Assembly: GCA_045586385.1 (NCBI GenBank)
Contig: JAZNAE010000036.1
Span: 1 to 64,000, forward strand
Length of the DNA: 64,000 bases
From: Suilimivivens sp045586385
GTDB taxonomy: Bacteria; Bacillota; Clostridia; Lachnospirales; Lachnospiraceae
Direction of reading: 5' to 3'
The translations under genes and the position numbers were made by a program. Within the stretch, counting starts at the first letter, position 1, and each line of letters starts with the position of its first letter. Shown in pieces: positions 49,373 to 57,765 of this stretch. Under the pieces are notes generated by a model, which did not search any database, was not told the DNA's origin, and saw only the letters and a program-made list of their open reading frames with translations.

Positions 49373-50605
49373 ATGAGAAAACCGGAACTTTTGATACCGG
49401 CAAGTTCATTAGAAGTATTAAAGACCGCTGTACTGTTTGGTGCAGATGCGGTTTATATCGGTGGAGAGGCATTCAGCCTTAGAGCAAAAGCGAAGAACTT
49501 TTCCAAAGAGGATATGCAAGCAGGAATAAAGTTTGCCCATGAACATCACGTAAAGGTTTATGTAACCGCAAACATTCTGGCGCATAACAGCGACCTCACA
49601 GAGGCTGAGGAATATTTTAAAGAGTTAAAAGAATTAAAACCGGACGGACTGATTATTTCCGATCCCGGTATGTTTATGATAGCAAGAAAGATTTGTCCTG
49701 AAATTGAAGTGCATATTTCTACGCAGGCCAATAATACCAACTACATGACTTATCAGTTCTGGTATCAGCAGGGGGCAAAGAGGGTAGTTTCTGCAAGAGA
49801 GCTTTCTCTAAAAGAAATCCGTGAGATCCGTGACCATATTCCGGAGGATATGGAAATTGAGAGTTTTATGCACGGTGCTATGTGCATTTCTTACTCGGGA
49901 CGTTGCCTGCTCAGTAATTATTTTACTGGAAGAGATGCAAATCAAGGAGCGTGTACCCATCCCTGCCGTTGGAAATATGCGGTAGTGGAAGAAAAGAGAC
50001 CGGGTGAATATTTACCTGTTTATGAGAATGAGCGGGGCACCTATATTTTTAACTCTAAAGATCTTTGCATGATTGAATATATTCCGGAAATGATTGCGGC
50101 AGGAATTGACAGTTTTAAAATAGAAGGCAGAATGAAAACTGCGCTCTATGTGGCTACGGTAGCAAGGACTTACCGGAAAGCGATTGATGATTATTTGGAA
50201 TCCGAAGAGAAATACCGCCAAAATATGGATTGGTATAAGGCGGAGATATCAAAATGTACGTACAGGCAATTTACAACAGGATTCTATTTCGGAAAGCCTG
50301 ATGAAAATACGCAGATATATGACAACAATACCTATGTAAATGAATATATTTATCTGGGAATTATTGAAGATGTGAAAAATGGTGGAAACTGTGTTAAGAT
50401 AGAACAGCGAAATAAGTTCTGTGTAGGTGATGAAATAGAAATTATGAAGCCTGACGGAACAAACGTGCCTGTAAAGGTTCTTTCGCTGACCACAGAGGAC
50501 GGAGAAAAAGTAGAAAGTGCACCTCATCCCCAGCAAGTTTTATGGGTGGAACTAAGTGAGAGAGCAGACCAATATGACCTTTTGCGTGTGCATAAGGAAG
50601 ATTAA
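49373..50605 (+). CDS. peptidase U32 family protein (TrhP-like tRNA hydroxylation protein)
   Basis: This 410-residue protein of the U32 family has PELLIPASSLEVLKTAVLFG, NNTNYMTYQFWYQQGAKRVV, MHGAMCISYSGRCLLSNYFTGR and NQGACTHPCRWKY, with cysteines for an iron-sulfur cluster. The Bacillus homologue (TrhP) hydroxylates U34 of tRNAs. Together with the adjacent TrmR-like enzyme it would make mo5U34. GAGGAG precedes the ATG. The 207-nt leader holds a long inverted repeat. Confidence 0.9.
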   Translation: MRKPELLIPASSLEVLKTAVLFGADAVYIGGEAFSLRAKAKNFSKEDMQAGIKFAHEHHVKVYVTANILAHNSDLTEAEEYFKELKELKPDGLIISDPGMFMIARKICPEIEVHISTQANNTNYMTYQFWYQQGAKRVVSARELSLKEIREIRDHIPEDMEIESFMHGAMCISYSGRCLLSNYFTGRDANQGACTHPCRWKYAVVEEKRPGEYLPVYENERGTYIFNSKDLCMIEYIPEMIAAGIDSFKIEGRMKTALYVATVARTYRKAIDDYLESEEKYRQNMDWYKAEISKCTYRQFTTGFYFGKPDENTQIYDNNTYVNEYIYLGIIEDVKNGGNCVKIEQRNKFCVGDEIEIMKPDGTNVPVKVLSLTTEDGEKVESAPHPQQVLWVELSERADQYDLLRVHKED

Positions 50606-50646
50606 AAGAGGAAATGAAAAATTTATTTGTGAAAGGAATGACAGGA

Positions 50647-52758
50647 ATGAGCAATGTAATGAATGTGGAAGAGCTTTTTGCCAGTAAGGTGTTCACCCGG
50701 GAAACGATGAAAGTACGTTTGCCAAAAAATACCTACAAAGAAGTAATCAGGCTGATGGATGAAGGCGGTGAATTGTCTCTTGCAACGGCGGATGTAGTTG
50801 CCAAGGCGATGAAGGATTGGGCTGTGGAGAACGGAGCAACCCATTATACACACTGGTTTCAGCCGCTTACAGGTATTACGGCAGAAAAGCATGATTCTTT
50901 CGTGTCCCATCCTGATGAAAACGGCAAAATGATTATGGAGTTTTCCGGAAAAGAATTGATTAAGGGTGAGCCGGATGCATCTTCATTCCCTTCAGGAGGA
51001 CTTCGTGCAACCTTTGAAGCCAGAGGATATACCGCATGGGATATTACATCCCCGGCCTTTTTAAAAGAAGATGCAACAGGTGCAGTCCTTTGCATTCCCA
51101 CTGCATTTTGTTCTTATAAAGGAGAAGCACTTGATAAGAAAACACCGCTGCTGCGTTCGTTAGAAGTAATTAATGAGCAGGCACTCCGCATTGTACATTT
51201 ATTTGGAAATACAGAGGCAAAGAAGGTGATTGCTTCCGTAGGTGCGGAACAGGAATACTTCCTTGTAGACAGAGAAAAATATTTACAGCGACCTGACCTG
51301 ATTTTTGCGGGACGTACGCTTTTTGGGGCACCTGCACCTAAGGGACAGGAAATGGAAGACCACTACTTTGGAAGCATCCGGGAAAGAATCGGTGCTTACA
51401 TGAAGGATTTAAACATTGAACTTTGGAAATTGGGGGTAACAGCCAAAACACAGCATAACGAGGCAGCACCTGCACAGCATGAACTGGCACCTATCTATGA
51501 AGAAGCCAATATTGCGGTGGATCATAATCAGATTGTCATGGAAACAATGAAAAAGGTGGCAGGACGCCATGGACTTACCTGCCTTTTACATGAAAAACCT
51601 TTTGCCGGCGTAAATGGTTCCGGTAAGCATAATAACTGGTCACTCACAACTGACAATGGTGTCAATTTGCTTGATCCCGGTGATTCACCCAATGAAAACA
51701 TTCAGTTTTTATTTGTTCTTGCCTGCATTATTAAGGCAGTAGATACACATGCAGACTTGCTTCGCCAGAGTGCCTCTGATGTAGGAAACGATCACAGACT
51801 GGGAGCTGATGAAGCACCTCCGGCAATTATTTCTATTTTCCTTGGAGAACAGCTTGAAGATGTAGTGCGCCAGCTTGTGGAGACAGGGGAAGCATCCAGT
51901 CTGATTGAGGGCGGTAAATTGCAGACAGGTGTTTCTACCTTGCCGGATTTTGTGACTGATGCAACGGACCGTAACAGAACATCACCTTTTGCCTTTACCG
52001 GTAATAAATTTGAATTCCGTATGGTGGGTTCCTCAGACTCTATCGGAAGCCCGAATACTATCTTAAATGCCATTGTTGCAGAAGCATTCTGTGAAGCGGC
52101 AGATGTACTTGAAAAAGCGGAAAATTTTGATTTGGCAGTACATGATTTAATTAAAGAATACTTAACTAAACACCAGAGAATTATTTTCAATGGAAACGGT
52201 TATGCGGAAGAATGGGTAAAAGAAGCAGAAAGACGTGGGCTTCCCAACTTAAAGTCAATGGTGGATGCGGTAAGCACGCTTACAACTGACAAGTCAGTTA
52301 AGCTGTTTGAAAAATTTGGTATTTTTACGAAGACAGAGCTAGAGTCCAGAGAAGAAATTCTCTATGAAATATATGCTAAGACCCTTAACATTGAAGCCCT
52401 GACCATGATTGATATGACTTCCAGACAGATTATTCCTGCGGTAGTAGGTTACTGCAAGACCCTCGCAGAAACAGTAGTTGCAGTAAAGGGGGCCGATGCA
52501 GATGCAGCAGTTTATACACAGCTTCTTACGGAAGTATCAGAGAAACTTGCAACCATGAAAGCAGCACTTGTGAAATTACAGGAAGTAGAAGAGACTGCTG
52601 CAAAAATGACAAATGCCAAGGATAAAGCATTCTATTATAAGGATGTGGTAAGAGAAGCCATGGAAGAACTCAGAGTTCCCGTAGATGAAGCGGAAATGTT
52701 GGTGGATAAAAAAGCATGGCCTATGCCTACATATGGTGATTTGATATTCGAAGTTTAA
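50647..52758 (+). CDS. glnN: glutamine synthetase type III
   Basis: This 703-residue GSIII (large dodecameric form) has THYTHWFQPLTG near the N-terminus, SFPSGGLRATFEARGYTAWD, GAEQEYFLVDR (Glu ligands), TAKTQHNEAAPAQHELAPIY, GVNGSGKHNNWSLTTD and EFRMVGSSDSIGSPN. It makes glutamine from glutamate, ammonia and ATP. AAAGGA lies 9 nt before ATG 50647; ATG 50614 and 50638 are also in frame. A terminator ends the unit. Confidence 0.94.
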   Translation: MSNVMNVEELFASKVFTRETMKVRLPKNTYKEVIRLMDEGGELSLATADVVAKAMKDWAVENGATHYTHWFQPLTGITAEKHDSFVSHPDENGKMIMEFSGKELIKGEPDASSFPSGGLRATFEARGYTAWDITSPAFLKEDATGAVLCIPTAFCSYKGEALDKKTPLLRSLEVINEQALRIVHLFGNTEAKKVIASVGAEQEYFLVDREKYLQRPDLIFAGRTLFGAPAPKGQEMEDHYFGSIRERIGAYMKDLNIELWKLGVTAKTQHNEAAPAQHELAPIYEEANIAVDHNQIVMETMKKVAGRHGLTCLLHEKPFAGVNGSGKHNNWSLTTDNGVNLLDPGDSPNENIQFLFVLACIIKAVDTHADLLRQSASDVGNDHRLGADEAPPAIISIFLGEQLEDVVRQLVETGEASSLIEGGKLQTGVSTLPDFVTDATDRNRTSPFAFTGNKFEFRMVGSSDSIGSPNTILNAIVAEAFCEAADVLEKAENFDLAVHDLIKEYLTKHQRIIFNGNGYAEEWVKEAERRGLPNLKSMVDAVSTLTTDKSVKLFEKFGIFTKTELESREEILYEIYAKTLNIEALTMIDMTSRQIIPAVVGYCKTLAETVVAVKGADADAAVYTQLLTEVSEKLATMKAALVKLQEVEETAAKMTNAKDKAFYYKDVVREAMEELRVPVDEAEMLVDKKAWPMPTYGDLIFEV

Positions 52759-52772
52759 ATGTATTGAAACGT

Positions 52773-52806
52773 AAATCCCCGTCCGGTAAGACGGGGATTT
52801 GTTTTT
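52773..52806 (+). terminator. rho-independent terminator of glnN
   Basis: AAATCCCCGTC and GACGGGGATTT form a perfect 11-bp stem with a 6-nt loop, followed by GTTTTT. It also abuts the end of a convergent gene. Confidence 0.92.
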
Positions 52807-53284
52807 AAAACAGAGATAAAATTGCGGCGAGAATTGCTGCAATAAGGGGATAACCAACAAGGGTTCCCAACCATTTTCCAACAAGCGTTTTCTTGGGAAT
52901 ATAAGGCATTAAATCCTCCGTGCCGGGAATAAACCAGGCTTTGGTTTTTCCTACCCAGTACCAGTCTATAAAGAGCCTGTCAAATAGTCCCTCAATTAAT
53001 AAAATAACTGTTATCTGCCAAAAAATATCAAAAAATCCTCTTGCCCCATTGATAAAATAAACCATTGCAGGTACAAAAAATAAGATGGGAACAAACAAAA
53101 AAACTCCGGCGATGGTATAACGCTTTTTTATTTTTTCCTTGGTTGTAAGGCCGAGTTCTACAACCCGCTCCTGCACCTCCGGCTCATAAAAATAGACAGA
53201 ACCCACAGGGCTGTTTGCAATTCCTACCACACAGATTATTAATAAGATAAAACACATTGCCAGACTTTCTACTAATAGTAACAT
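52805..53284 (-). CDS. hypothetical membrane protein
   Basis: This 159-residue protein has about four membrane helices, the first at the very N-terminus, a conserved-looking VGSVYFYEPEVQERVVELGL loop and WVGKTKAWFIPGTEDLMPYI before the last helix. No family was recognised with confidence. The FIPGTEDL stretch recurs in uncharacterised Clostridia membrane proteins. It lies downstream of the ATC-hydrolase-like gene, with a GGAGGAA site. Confidence 0.65.
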   Translation of the reverse strand: MLLLVESLAMCFILLIICVVGIANSPVGSVYFYEPEVQERVVELGLTTKEKIKKRYTIAGVFLFVPILFFVPAMVYFINGARGFFDIFWQITVILLIEGLFDRLFIDWYWVGKTKAWFIPGTEDLMPYIPKKTLVGKWLGTLVGYPLIAAILAAILSLF

Positions 53285-53309
53285 ATTTTTTCCTCCTTCG
53301 TTTTAATAA

Positions 53310-53939
53310 TTAATCGTTCTTAATGTATAATTTAAAATCACAGCAATCTCCGCCGGTGCCCAGGGTTTTCGTTCTTCCCCAAATAAGCTTCGGATGCATG
53401 TTTCCATAACAATAATCGTCTGACTGACAGAAAAACCGGGCAAGTTCCGGACAGTCATACTTTTTACAGGTTTCCACATAAGGACATTTGGTCATATCTG
53501 CTGCAAAGCCATTGTTACATTCTTTTCTTACATATTCAAAGCCTGCCTTAGGGCCGAATAGTGCATCCAGCATTTTTTCCATTAACGCAGGAACTTTCTT
53601 ATATAGGCCGGGAATTTTCATCAATACGGGAATCATTTTTGCCATTTTTTTAATCTTAATAAAGCAATATTTTTCATAAAAGTCTAAAGCCTGTTCCGTA
53701 CTACCTTCTTTATGAACCAATACCTTATAAAAGGCAATGGATGGCAATATCTGTTTTAAATGTGACATGACACCTTTAGGTACGTTTTGGTGTTCCAGTA
53801 TGTAGGTCGCCGCATGTTCATATACTTCATCAAGTAAATTATCCCATCCATTACGTTTGAATTCAGCCATTAAGCTGCTTGGCATGGGCTCGGTGCGTAC
53901 GTATTTTTTTGCGAGTTTCAGTGCCTTTCTTTTGTCCAT
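53310..53939 (-). CDS. L-2-amino-thiazoline-4-carboxylic acid hydrolase family protein
   Basis: This 209-residue protein has an alpha-helical N-terminal half and a cysteine-rich C-terminal half: MTKCPYVETCKKYDCPELAR, FFCQSDDYCYGNMHP and TLGTGGDCCDFKLY. This is the ATC-hydrolase (PF14196) pattern. The name comes from a Pseudomonas L-cysteine pathway enzyme; most members have unknown roles and the Cys pairs suggest metal binding. AGGAGGAT precedes the ATG. A second, more diverged paralogue is the next gene upstream. Confidence 0.8.
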   Translation of the reverse strand: MDKRKALKLAKKYVRTEPMPSSLMAEFKRNGWDNLLDEVYEHAATYILEHQNVPKGVMSHLKQILPSIAFYKVLVHKEGSTEQALDFYEKYCFIKIKKMAKMIPVLMKIPGLYKKVPALMEKMLDALFGPKAGFEYVRKECNNGFAADMTKCPYVETCKKYDCPELARFFCQSDDYCYGNMHPKLIWGRTKTLGTGGDCCDFKLYIKND

Positions 53940-53970
53940 TATCCTTCCTCCTCAATACAAGTCATATCCT

Positions 53971-54702
53971 TTATTTCAAGCCGTCGTTTCTTATGCCGTG
54001 CGGAGGCCAATTATTTGTAATTACATCCGCATCTATTTTAAACAAATTCGAACATTTCTCATCGCCATATCCAATTACTTCATTTCTGTAATAGGGCAAT
54101 CCATAAGCTGAAAATGCAACAAAATCTATATTACAAATATAAGGCATAATGTCTCCTAATCCCATTTCATTGAGAAATATATATGCTCCGCAGCGTATGC
54201 AACTGTATTTATGACTATATTCGTCATCCGGTTCCTCATAGATATATTCCCAAGCATATGGATATTCTTTAGCAAACTTTTGACTATTCTTAGCAATTTT
54301 CTTAAGCAGATTCTGTATAAATTTTCTTTTCATAAACTTTCGAATAGCTTTTTGTATACTTACCGGTAACGGTTTAAAATGTCTTTCCTCCAGTTTGGTA
54401 AGTAGCTCCCCAATTTGCTCATCAGATAAGTTATATTTTCTTCCGACTAAAAACAAAGCAGCATATTCGCAACATCCCACCAAATTGTTGGTATCATTTG
54501 CATTATGACTTCCTCCGACGTAAGGTATCTTTGGTAATATTTCACTTTCAAAAGTATTCTGTACCAGCTTGACTATTAAGGGGAAATCTTCCTTAAAAAG
54601 ATCCTCAACCTCTATCTTTCCAAATGAGAGTATTTTTTCAATTTCTTTACGATATCTTTTTTTGTGCTTTAAATAATATGAATGCATATTAGTCACCATC
54701 AA
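53971..54702 (-). CDS. ATC hydrolase-like protein (paralogue)
   Basis: This 243-residue protein has the same outline as the previous gene product: an N-terminal helical part, then CIRCGAYIFLNEMGLGDIMP, YICNIDFVAFSAYGLPYYR and VIGYGDEKCSNLFKI. The family's cysteines are fewer (one CxxC and scattered Cys), and the C-terminus is extended (NNWPPHGIRNDGLK). The start is uncertain: 54702, 54699 or 54687 all lack a good ribosome binding site, suggesting coupling to the upstream gene, whose stop is 13 nt away. Confidence 0.7.
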   Translation of the reverse strand: MMVTNMHSYYLKHKKRYRKEIEKILSFGKIEVEDLFKEDFPLIVKLVQNTFESEILPKIPYVGGSHNANDTNNLVGCCEYAALFLVGRKYNLSDEQIGELLTKLEERHFKPLPVSIQKAIRKFMKRKFIQNLLKKIAKNSQKFAKEYPYAWEYIYEEPDDEYSHKYSCIRCGAYIFLNEMGLGDIMPYICNIDFVAFSAYGLPYYRNEVIGYGDEKCSNLFKIDADVITNNWPPHGIRNDGLK

Positions 54703-54715
54703 TTCATGCTTATCA

Positions 54716-55342
54716 TTAGAGTGACGTTATTATCAGTGCCACTGCATAATATATAACAGATATCCAATTTGTCCATCCTCCGCCAATTGCTATGTTCAAT
54801 CCCTTCGGTAATTTTCTCGTCAGAGGTGCAAACAAGAAAAGGATTCCCGGTGAAAAGAGAAACATCCATCTTGGCATGACCGTCCATCCACAAATTATAA
54901 AAATAGCAAGTACTAAAAATCCGATCCCCTGTAATCCAAATACAAAACACTTCTGTAGACTTAAATACTTTATAATTTCATTCATGGATTCTTCATGGTC
55001 ATGACGCCCAATTAAACCAAAATACGCACAATGACTGTGGTATACACCTCCGCATATTATTCCAAAACAGTTTACAAAAAAGCAAACCCATCCCCAAACC
55101 TGATAATGTTCACTCATAACTAAAACCAAATGATAATAGCCAATGCAATACAGAAAAGCAGCAATCGGTCCAACGATACCGCCAATATAAAGCCTTGTCC
55201 GACTTTCCTTCTTCATAATTCCAATAATATTGTTCACTGTGCCGGGACTAACACAACCTTTTCTACTAAAATACAATACCATGTCTCCGATATACATAAG
55301 AATTGCTCCGATTAAACCAATGAATAAAAATGTTTTTAACAT
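54716..55342 (-). CDS. polytopic membrane protein (DUF6796-like)
   Basis: This 208-residue protein has about six membrane helices, with IGDMVLYFSRKGCVSPGTVN after the first and VYHSHCAYFGLIGRHDHEES in the middle. The GD-x-LLYYS..G pattern and length match the DUF6796 group of uncharacterised Clostridia proteins, by memory of the family and not by search. GGAGGAAT precedes the ATG. It is 13 nt before the ATC-hydrolase-like gene and 14 nt after the SRPBCC-like gene, so the three are co-transcribed. Confidence 0.65.
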   Translation of the reverse strand: MLKTFLFIGLIGAILMYIGDMVLYFSRKGCVSPGTVNNIIGIMKKESRTRLYIGGIVGPIAAFLYCIGYYHLVLVMSEHYQVWGWVCFFVNCFGIICGGVYHSHCAYFGLIGRHDHEESMNEIIKYLSLQKCFVFGLQGIGFLVLAIFIICGWTVMPRWMFLFSPGILFLFAPLTRKLPKGLNIAIGGGWTNWISVIYYAVALIITSL

Positions 55343-55356
55343 TCATCATTCCTCCT

Positions 55357-55806
55357 TCATATCATCGATTTTTTCAAAAGTGTTTTCCACTTTCTTTGTC
55401 TGTGAGCATAAAAACAAACCGCCCACATATACACAAATACTGTTTTCCAGCCAGCTTCTATTTCTACAATATCTGTATATTTCGTGGTATGTTCATCTAA
55501 CTTTTCCAATATAATTTCATGATTCCACATAGGTACATGCTTATTGCTTTCAATGGTAAAGATTCCGTCCTCTAATCCAAACCGCATAACCTTAATTGTA
55601 TGCAATCCAAAAGGTATTAATCCAAATAATTTGAACCGAAAAGTCGAAATACAGTTTTTTCCCCATATTAAATCTTTTTCTCTATTTAAAGGCTCAAAAG
55701 TGGCATATGGATAAGCAATATATTGTAACGTTTTGAGTTTTTGTAATTTAATATACACTTTTTCTTTAGACGCTTGGAAAACAGAACTTTTTCTAACAGT
55801 CAGCAA
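55357..55806 (-). CDS. SRPBCC-like protein
   Basis: This 149-residue protein has RKSSVFQASKEKVYIKLQKL at the start, a middle beta stretch (FRFKLFGLIPFGLHTIKVMR) and HEIILEKLDEHTTKYTDIVEIEAGW at the end, consistent with a START/SRPBCC ligand-binding fold. Hydrophobic ligands are typical, but the ligand is unknown. The assignment is by overall pattern. It lies 18 nt after mntP and may be transcribed by read-through of the mntP riboswitch unit. Confidence 0.62.
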   Translation of the reverse strand: MLTVRKSSVFQASKEKVYIKLQKLKTLQYIAYPYATFEPLNREKDLIWGKNCISTFRFKLFGLIPFGLHTIKVMRFGLEDGIFTIESNKHVPMWNHEIILEKLDEHTTKYTDIVEIEAGWKTVFVYMWAVCFYAHRQRKWKTLLKKSMI

Positions 55807-55824
55807 TTGTACACCTCCAAATTC

Positions 55825-56409
55825 TTATAGAAAACTGGTAATAAAAATTTCCAGTCCAATCAAAATAAGGATTGTGCCGCCCAAAACCCCGGCTTTTCCC
55901 GATATCTTGGTTCCTGCTTTCTTTCCTATACAAAGACCGGCGTAACAAATAATAAAGGTAACAACACCAATCAGCAGACAGGCAAGTAATGCTTCTGTGA
56001 AACTATAATTGGAGATGGTAAAGCCTACCGAAAGTGCGTCGATGGAAGTGGCAACTCCTTGTATGAATAATCCTTTTATTCCTACAGCGGAGGCTGCTTC
56101 TTCGGATTCCTTATTTGTTATTCCGTCGTAGAGCATCTTCCCTCCAATATATAAAAGCAGAACAAGGGCAATCCAAGGAATAAACCTTTCAAATACCGAA
56201 AACAGCCGGGCAATTGTAGAGACGCATATAAAGCCGATTAGTGGCATCGCAAACTGGAATATCGCAAATACACCTGCCACACCACACATTTTTTTCTTTT
56301 TCATGAAAGGCTCATTTAATCCATTGGCAAGGGATACCGAAAATGCATCCATTGCAAGGCCGGCTCCTAACAGTATGTTTTTGAAAAAGAATGAAATACC
56401 AAAATCCAT
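55825..56409 (-). CDS. mntP: manganese efflux pump MntP
   Basis: This 194-residue membrane protein has six helices in two inverted DUF204 repeats. The paired acidic motifs GLAMDAFSVSLANG (first half) and GVATSIDALSVGFTIS (second half) form the metal path. It exports Mn2+. The start at 56409 follows TAGGAG; the upstream in-frame extension would run into the riboswitch terminator and is not real. Control is by the yybP-ykoY riboswitch in its leader, which links expression directly to manganese. Confidence 0.93.
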   Translation of the reverse strand: MDFGISFFFKNILLGAGLAMDAFSVSLANGLNEPFMKKKKMCGVAGVFAIFQFAMPLIGFICVSTIARLFSVFERFIPWIALVLLLYIGGKMLYDGITNKESEEAASAVGIKGLFIQGVATSIDALSVGFTISNYSFTEALLACLLIGVVTFIICYAGLCIGKKAGTKISGKAGVLGGTILILIGLEIFITSFL

Positions 56410-56433
56410 TGTGTTTTCTCCTAATCCGTAAAA

Positions 56434-56470
56434 TAGAAAAACCCAAGTACAGTGAAAACTATACTTGGGT
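56434..56470 (-). terminator. riboswitch expression-platform terminator of mntP
   Basis: On the minus strand ACCCAAGTA and TACTTGGGT pair around a short loop and are followed by five T. It sits between the riboswitch core and the mntP ribosome binding site, so it can work as a ligand-controlled terminator. Confidence 0.85.
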
Positions 56471-56615
56471 ATATACCTTAGATAGACAGACTCCATGCAT
56501 AGTTTACCTATACATGAGTCTCGCAATTTAAAACAAGCCAGACCAAAAGGTCAGTATGTTGACTTGCTACGATGCACGCTTGCTACTCCCCCATGGGAAT
56601 TTCCTGCTTGCATTT
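56471..56615 (-). ncRNA. yybP-ykoY manganese riboswitch (aptamer)
   Basis: Read on the minus strand, the leader holds GGGGAGTAGC near the 5' side, the TGACC-TTTT-GGTC hairpin and GCGAGACTCATG near the 3' side, then the matching CATGGAGTCT. These are the conserved elements of the yybP-ykoY (Mn2+) family, in order. The terminator follows directly, and the regulated gene is an MntP Mn exporter, a known target. The usual effect is that Mn2+ binding prevents termination. Ends are approximate. Confidence 0.9.
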
Positions 56616-56642
56616 TACCATTAAGTTCCAGTTCTTGTCAAA

Positions 56643-57311
56643 TTAAACTTTAATTTCCAAATATCCTAAAAGGTTGCTCATATCGTATTCGGTAATCACG
56701 CCCAAATTGGAATCATAGAACTTTCCATCATAATGAACCAGATAGTGACAGAAGCGGCCCATTTTTTCCATGAGAATACAGCACTTAGGAAGTGTTGCTT
56801 CAGCTCCTTCTGTATATACAATTACATCACTGTGATCGATACCGTAATAATTCAGTGCGGAAATCACGCGGCCCATGGTAGCCTGCCATTCCCTGCAATC
56901 CATAACACTGATAACTTCAGCAATAGTGATGCCTGCGAGCATGGCAACGCAGGTTTGTCCGCAAAGACCATCTTCCGGCTGGATAATAATGTCAATACCG
57001 TCAATTTTACGGATGGGATTATCAAAACTGTAAGGACTGTTTTGCTCCATTTGAATCAGACTGCCTGAAATATGAAGCAATATTTTGTGTATTTGTGTGG
57101 TGTCAATGTGGGAAACATCATCGTCACTTAAATGAATTTTGTAATTTCCTTTTTCTTCGGGAATTAATTCACAGTCAATAATCTTGTTATCCAGAACGAT
57201 ATCTGCCTGGATTACATCTCTTTGCTTACATACTTCCCATACATTAAAAGGAATACGAATACAATAAATGTCATCTTGTTTTTCGACTTTACCGTTGAAA
57301 AAATACCTCAT
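56643..57311 (-). CDS. DUF1905-like/C39-like peptidase fusion protein
   Basis: This 222-residue cytoplasmic protein has two parts. Residues 1-85 match the DUF1905 pattern (FNGKVEKQDDIYCIRIPFNV, then IVLDNKIIDCELIPEEKGNY). Residues 100-222 look like a papain-like C39 domain with QPEDGLCGQTCVAMLAGI (catalytic Cys), CHYLVHYDGKFYDSNLG (His and Asp). The AGGAGG site fixes the start at 57311. The combination is not one I recognise. A cre site upstream suggests catabolite control. Function unknown. Confidence 0.72.
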   Translation of the reverse strand: MRYFFNGKVEKQDDIYCIRIPFNVWEVCKQRDVIQADIVLDNKIIDCELIPEEKGNYKIHLSDDDVSHIDTTQIHKILLHISGSLIQMEQNSPYSFDNPIRKIDGIDIIIQPEDGLCGQTCVAMLAGITIAEVISVMDCREWQATMGRVISALNYYGIDHSDVIVYTEGAEATLPKCCILMEKMGRFCHYLVHYDGKFYDSNLGVITEYDMSNLLGYLEIKV

Positions 57312-57337
57312 AATATAACCTCCTATTGTAACCCAAA

Positions 57338-57351
57338 TGAAAACGCTTTCA
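57338..57351. promoter_or_regulatory. catabolite-responsive element (cre)
   Basis: TGAAAACGCTTTCA is a 14-bp near-perfect palindrome matching the CcpA cre consensus (TGWAARCGYTWNCA-like). It lies 27 nt upstream of the DUF1905/C39-like gene. Confidence 0.7.
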
Positions 57352-57618
57352 TTACCTAAAACATAACAGAATTTTTGCTTCTTGAAAACTATTTTTGCCC
57401 GAAAAGTGCTTAAGTATTTAAAAAAAAACATCTTGATAAAAAAGTAACAAAGGAATTCATGTTAAAAACGTTAAAAAATGAAATTAACGAATTTGCAAAA
57501 ATCAATAAATAAAATTCACAAATTTGAAGAAAATATTAAAATAAAATAAAAAAAGTGCTTGCATTTTATTTTGAAATGCGTTACTATAGTCAAGTGCCTA
57601 GCACAGAACTAAATATAT
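57352..57618. other. AT-rich intergenic region
   Basis: This stretch separates the divergent DUF1905/C39-like gene and tRNA-Gln. It is about 80 per cent A+T, with repeated AAATT and TTAAAAA runs and no open reading frame or recognisable structured RNA. Only the tRNA promoter at its right end is supported. Confidence 0.5.
57559..57587 (+). promoter_or_regulatory. tRNA-Gln promoter
   Basis: TTGCAT and TACTAT are separated by 17 nt, with the tRNA 5' end 31 nt further on. Confidence 0.6.
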
Positions 57619-57690
57619 AGGGCTATCGCCAAACGGTAAGGCAACGGACTCTGACTCCGTCATCTCAAGGTTCGAATCCTTGTAGCCCTG
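57619..57690 (+). tRNA. tRNA-Gln (CTG)
   Basis: The 72-nt cloverleaf has acceptor stem AGGGCTA/TAGCCCT with G discriminator, a D-arm of the CGCCAAACGGTAAGGC type, anticodon arm ACGGA-CTCTGAC-TCCGT with CTG anticodon reading CAG, and T-arm CAAGG-TTCGAAT-CCTTG. CCA is not encoded. The length and the CTCTGAC loop match Gln tRNAs of the Firmicutes. Confidence 0.95.
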
Positions 57691-57703
57691 TTTCTAAACA
57701 AAG

Positions 57704-57734
57704 AACTCACGAGCCAATGGTTCGTGAGTTTTTT
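57704..57734 (+). terminator. rho-independent terminator, first of two identical copies
   Basis: AACTCACGA and TCGTGAGTT, extended by CCA/TGG with one wobble, form a stem of about 13 bp, followed by a T run. It lies 14 nt after the tRNA. Confidence 0.9.
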
Positions 57735-57765
57735 GTTTCGAAACTGGGCTTGCCCTGCTTTCAAG

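Noticed and set aside
56410..56526. Extended N-terminus of mntP
   Set aside because: The extra 39 residues would be encoded in the riboswitch terminator and leader; ATG 56409 has a TAGGAG site and begins the known family sequence.
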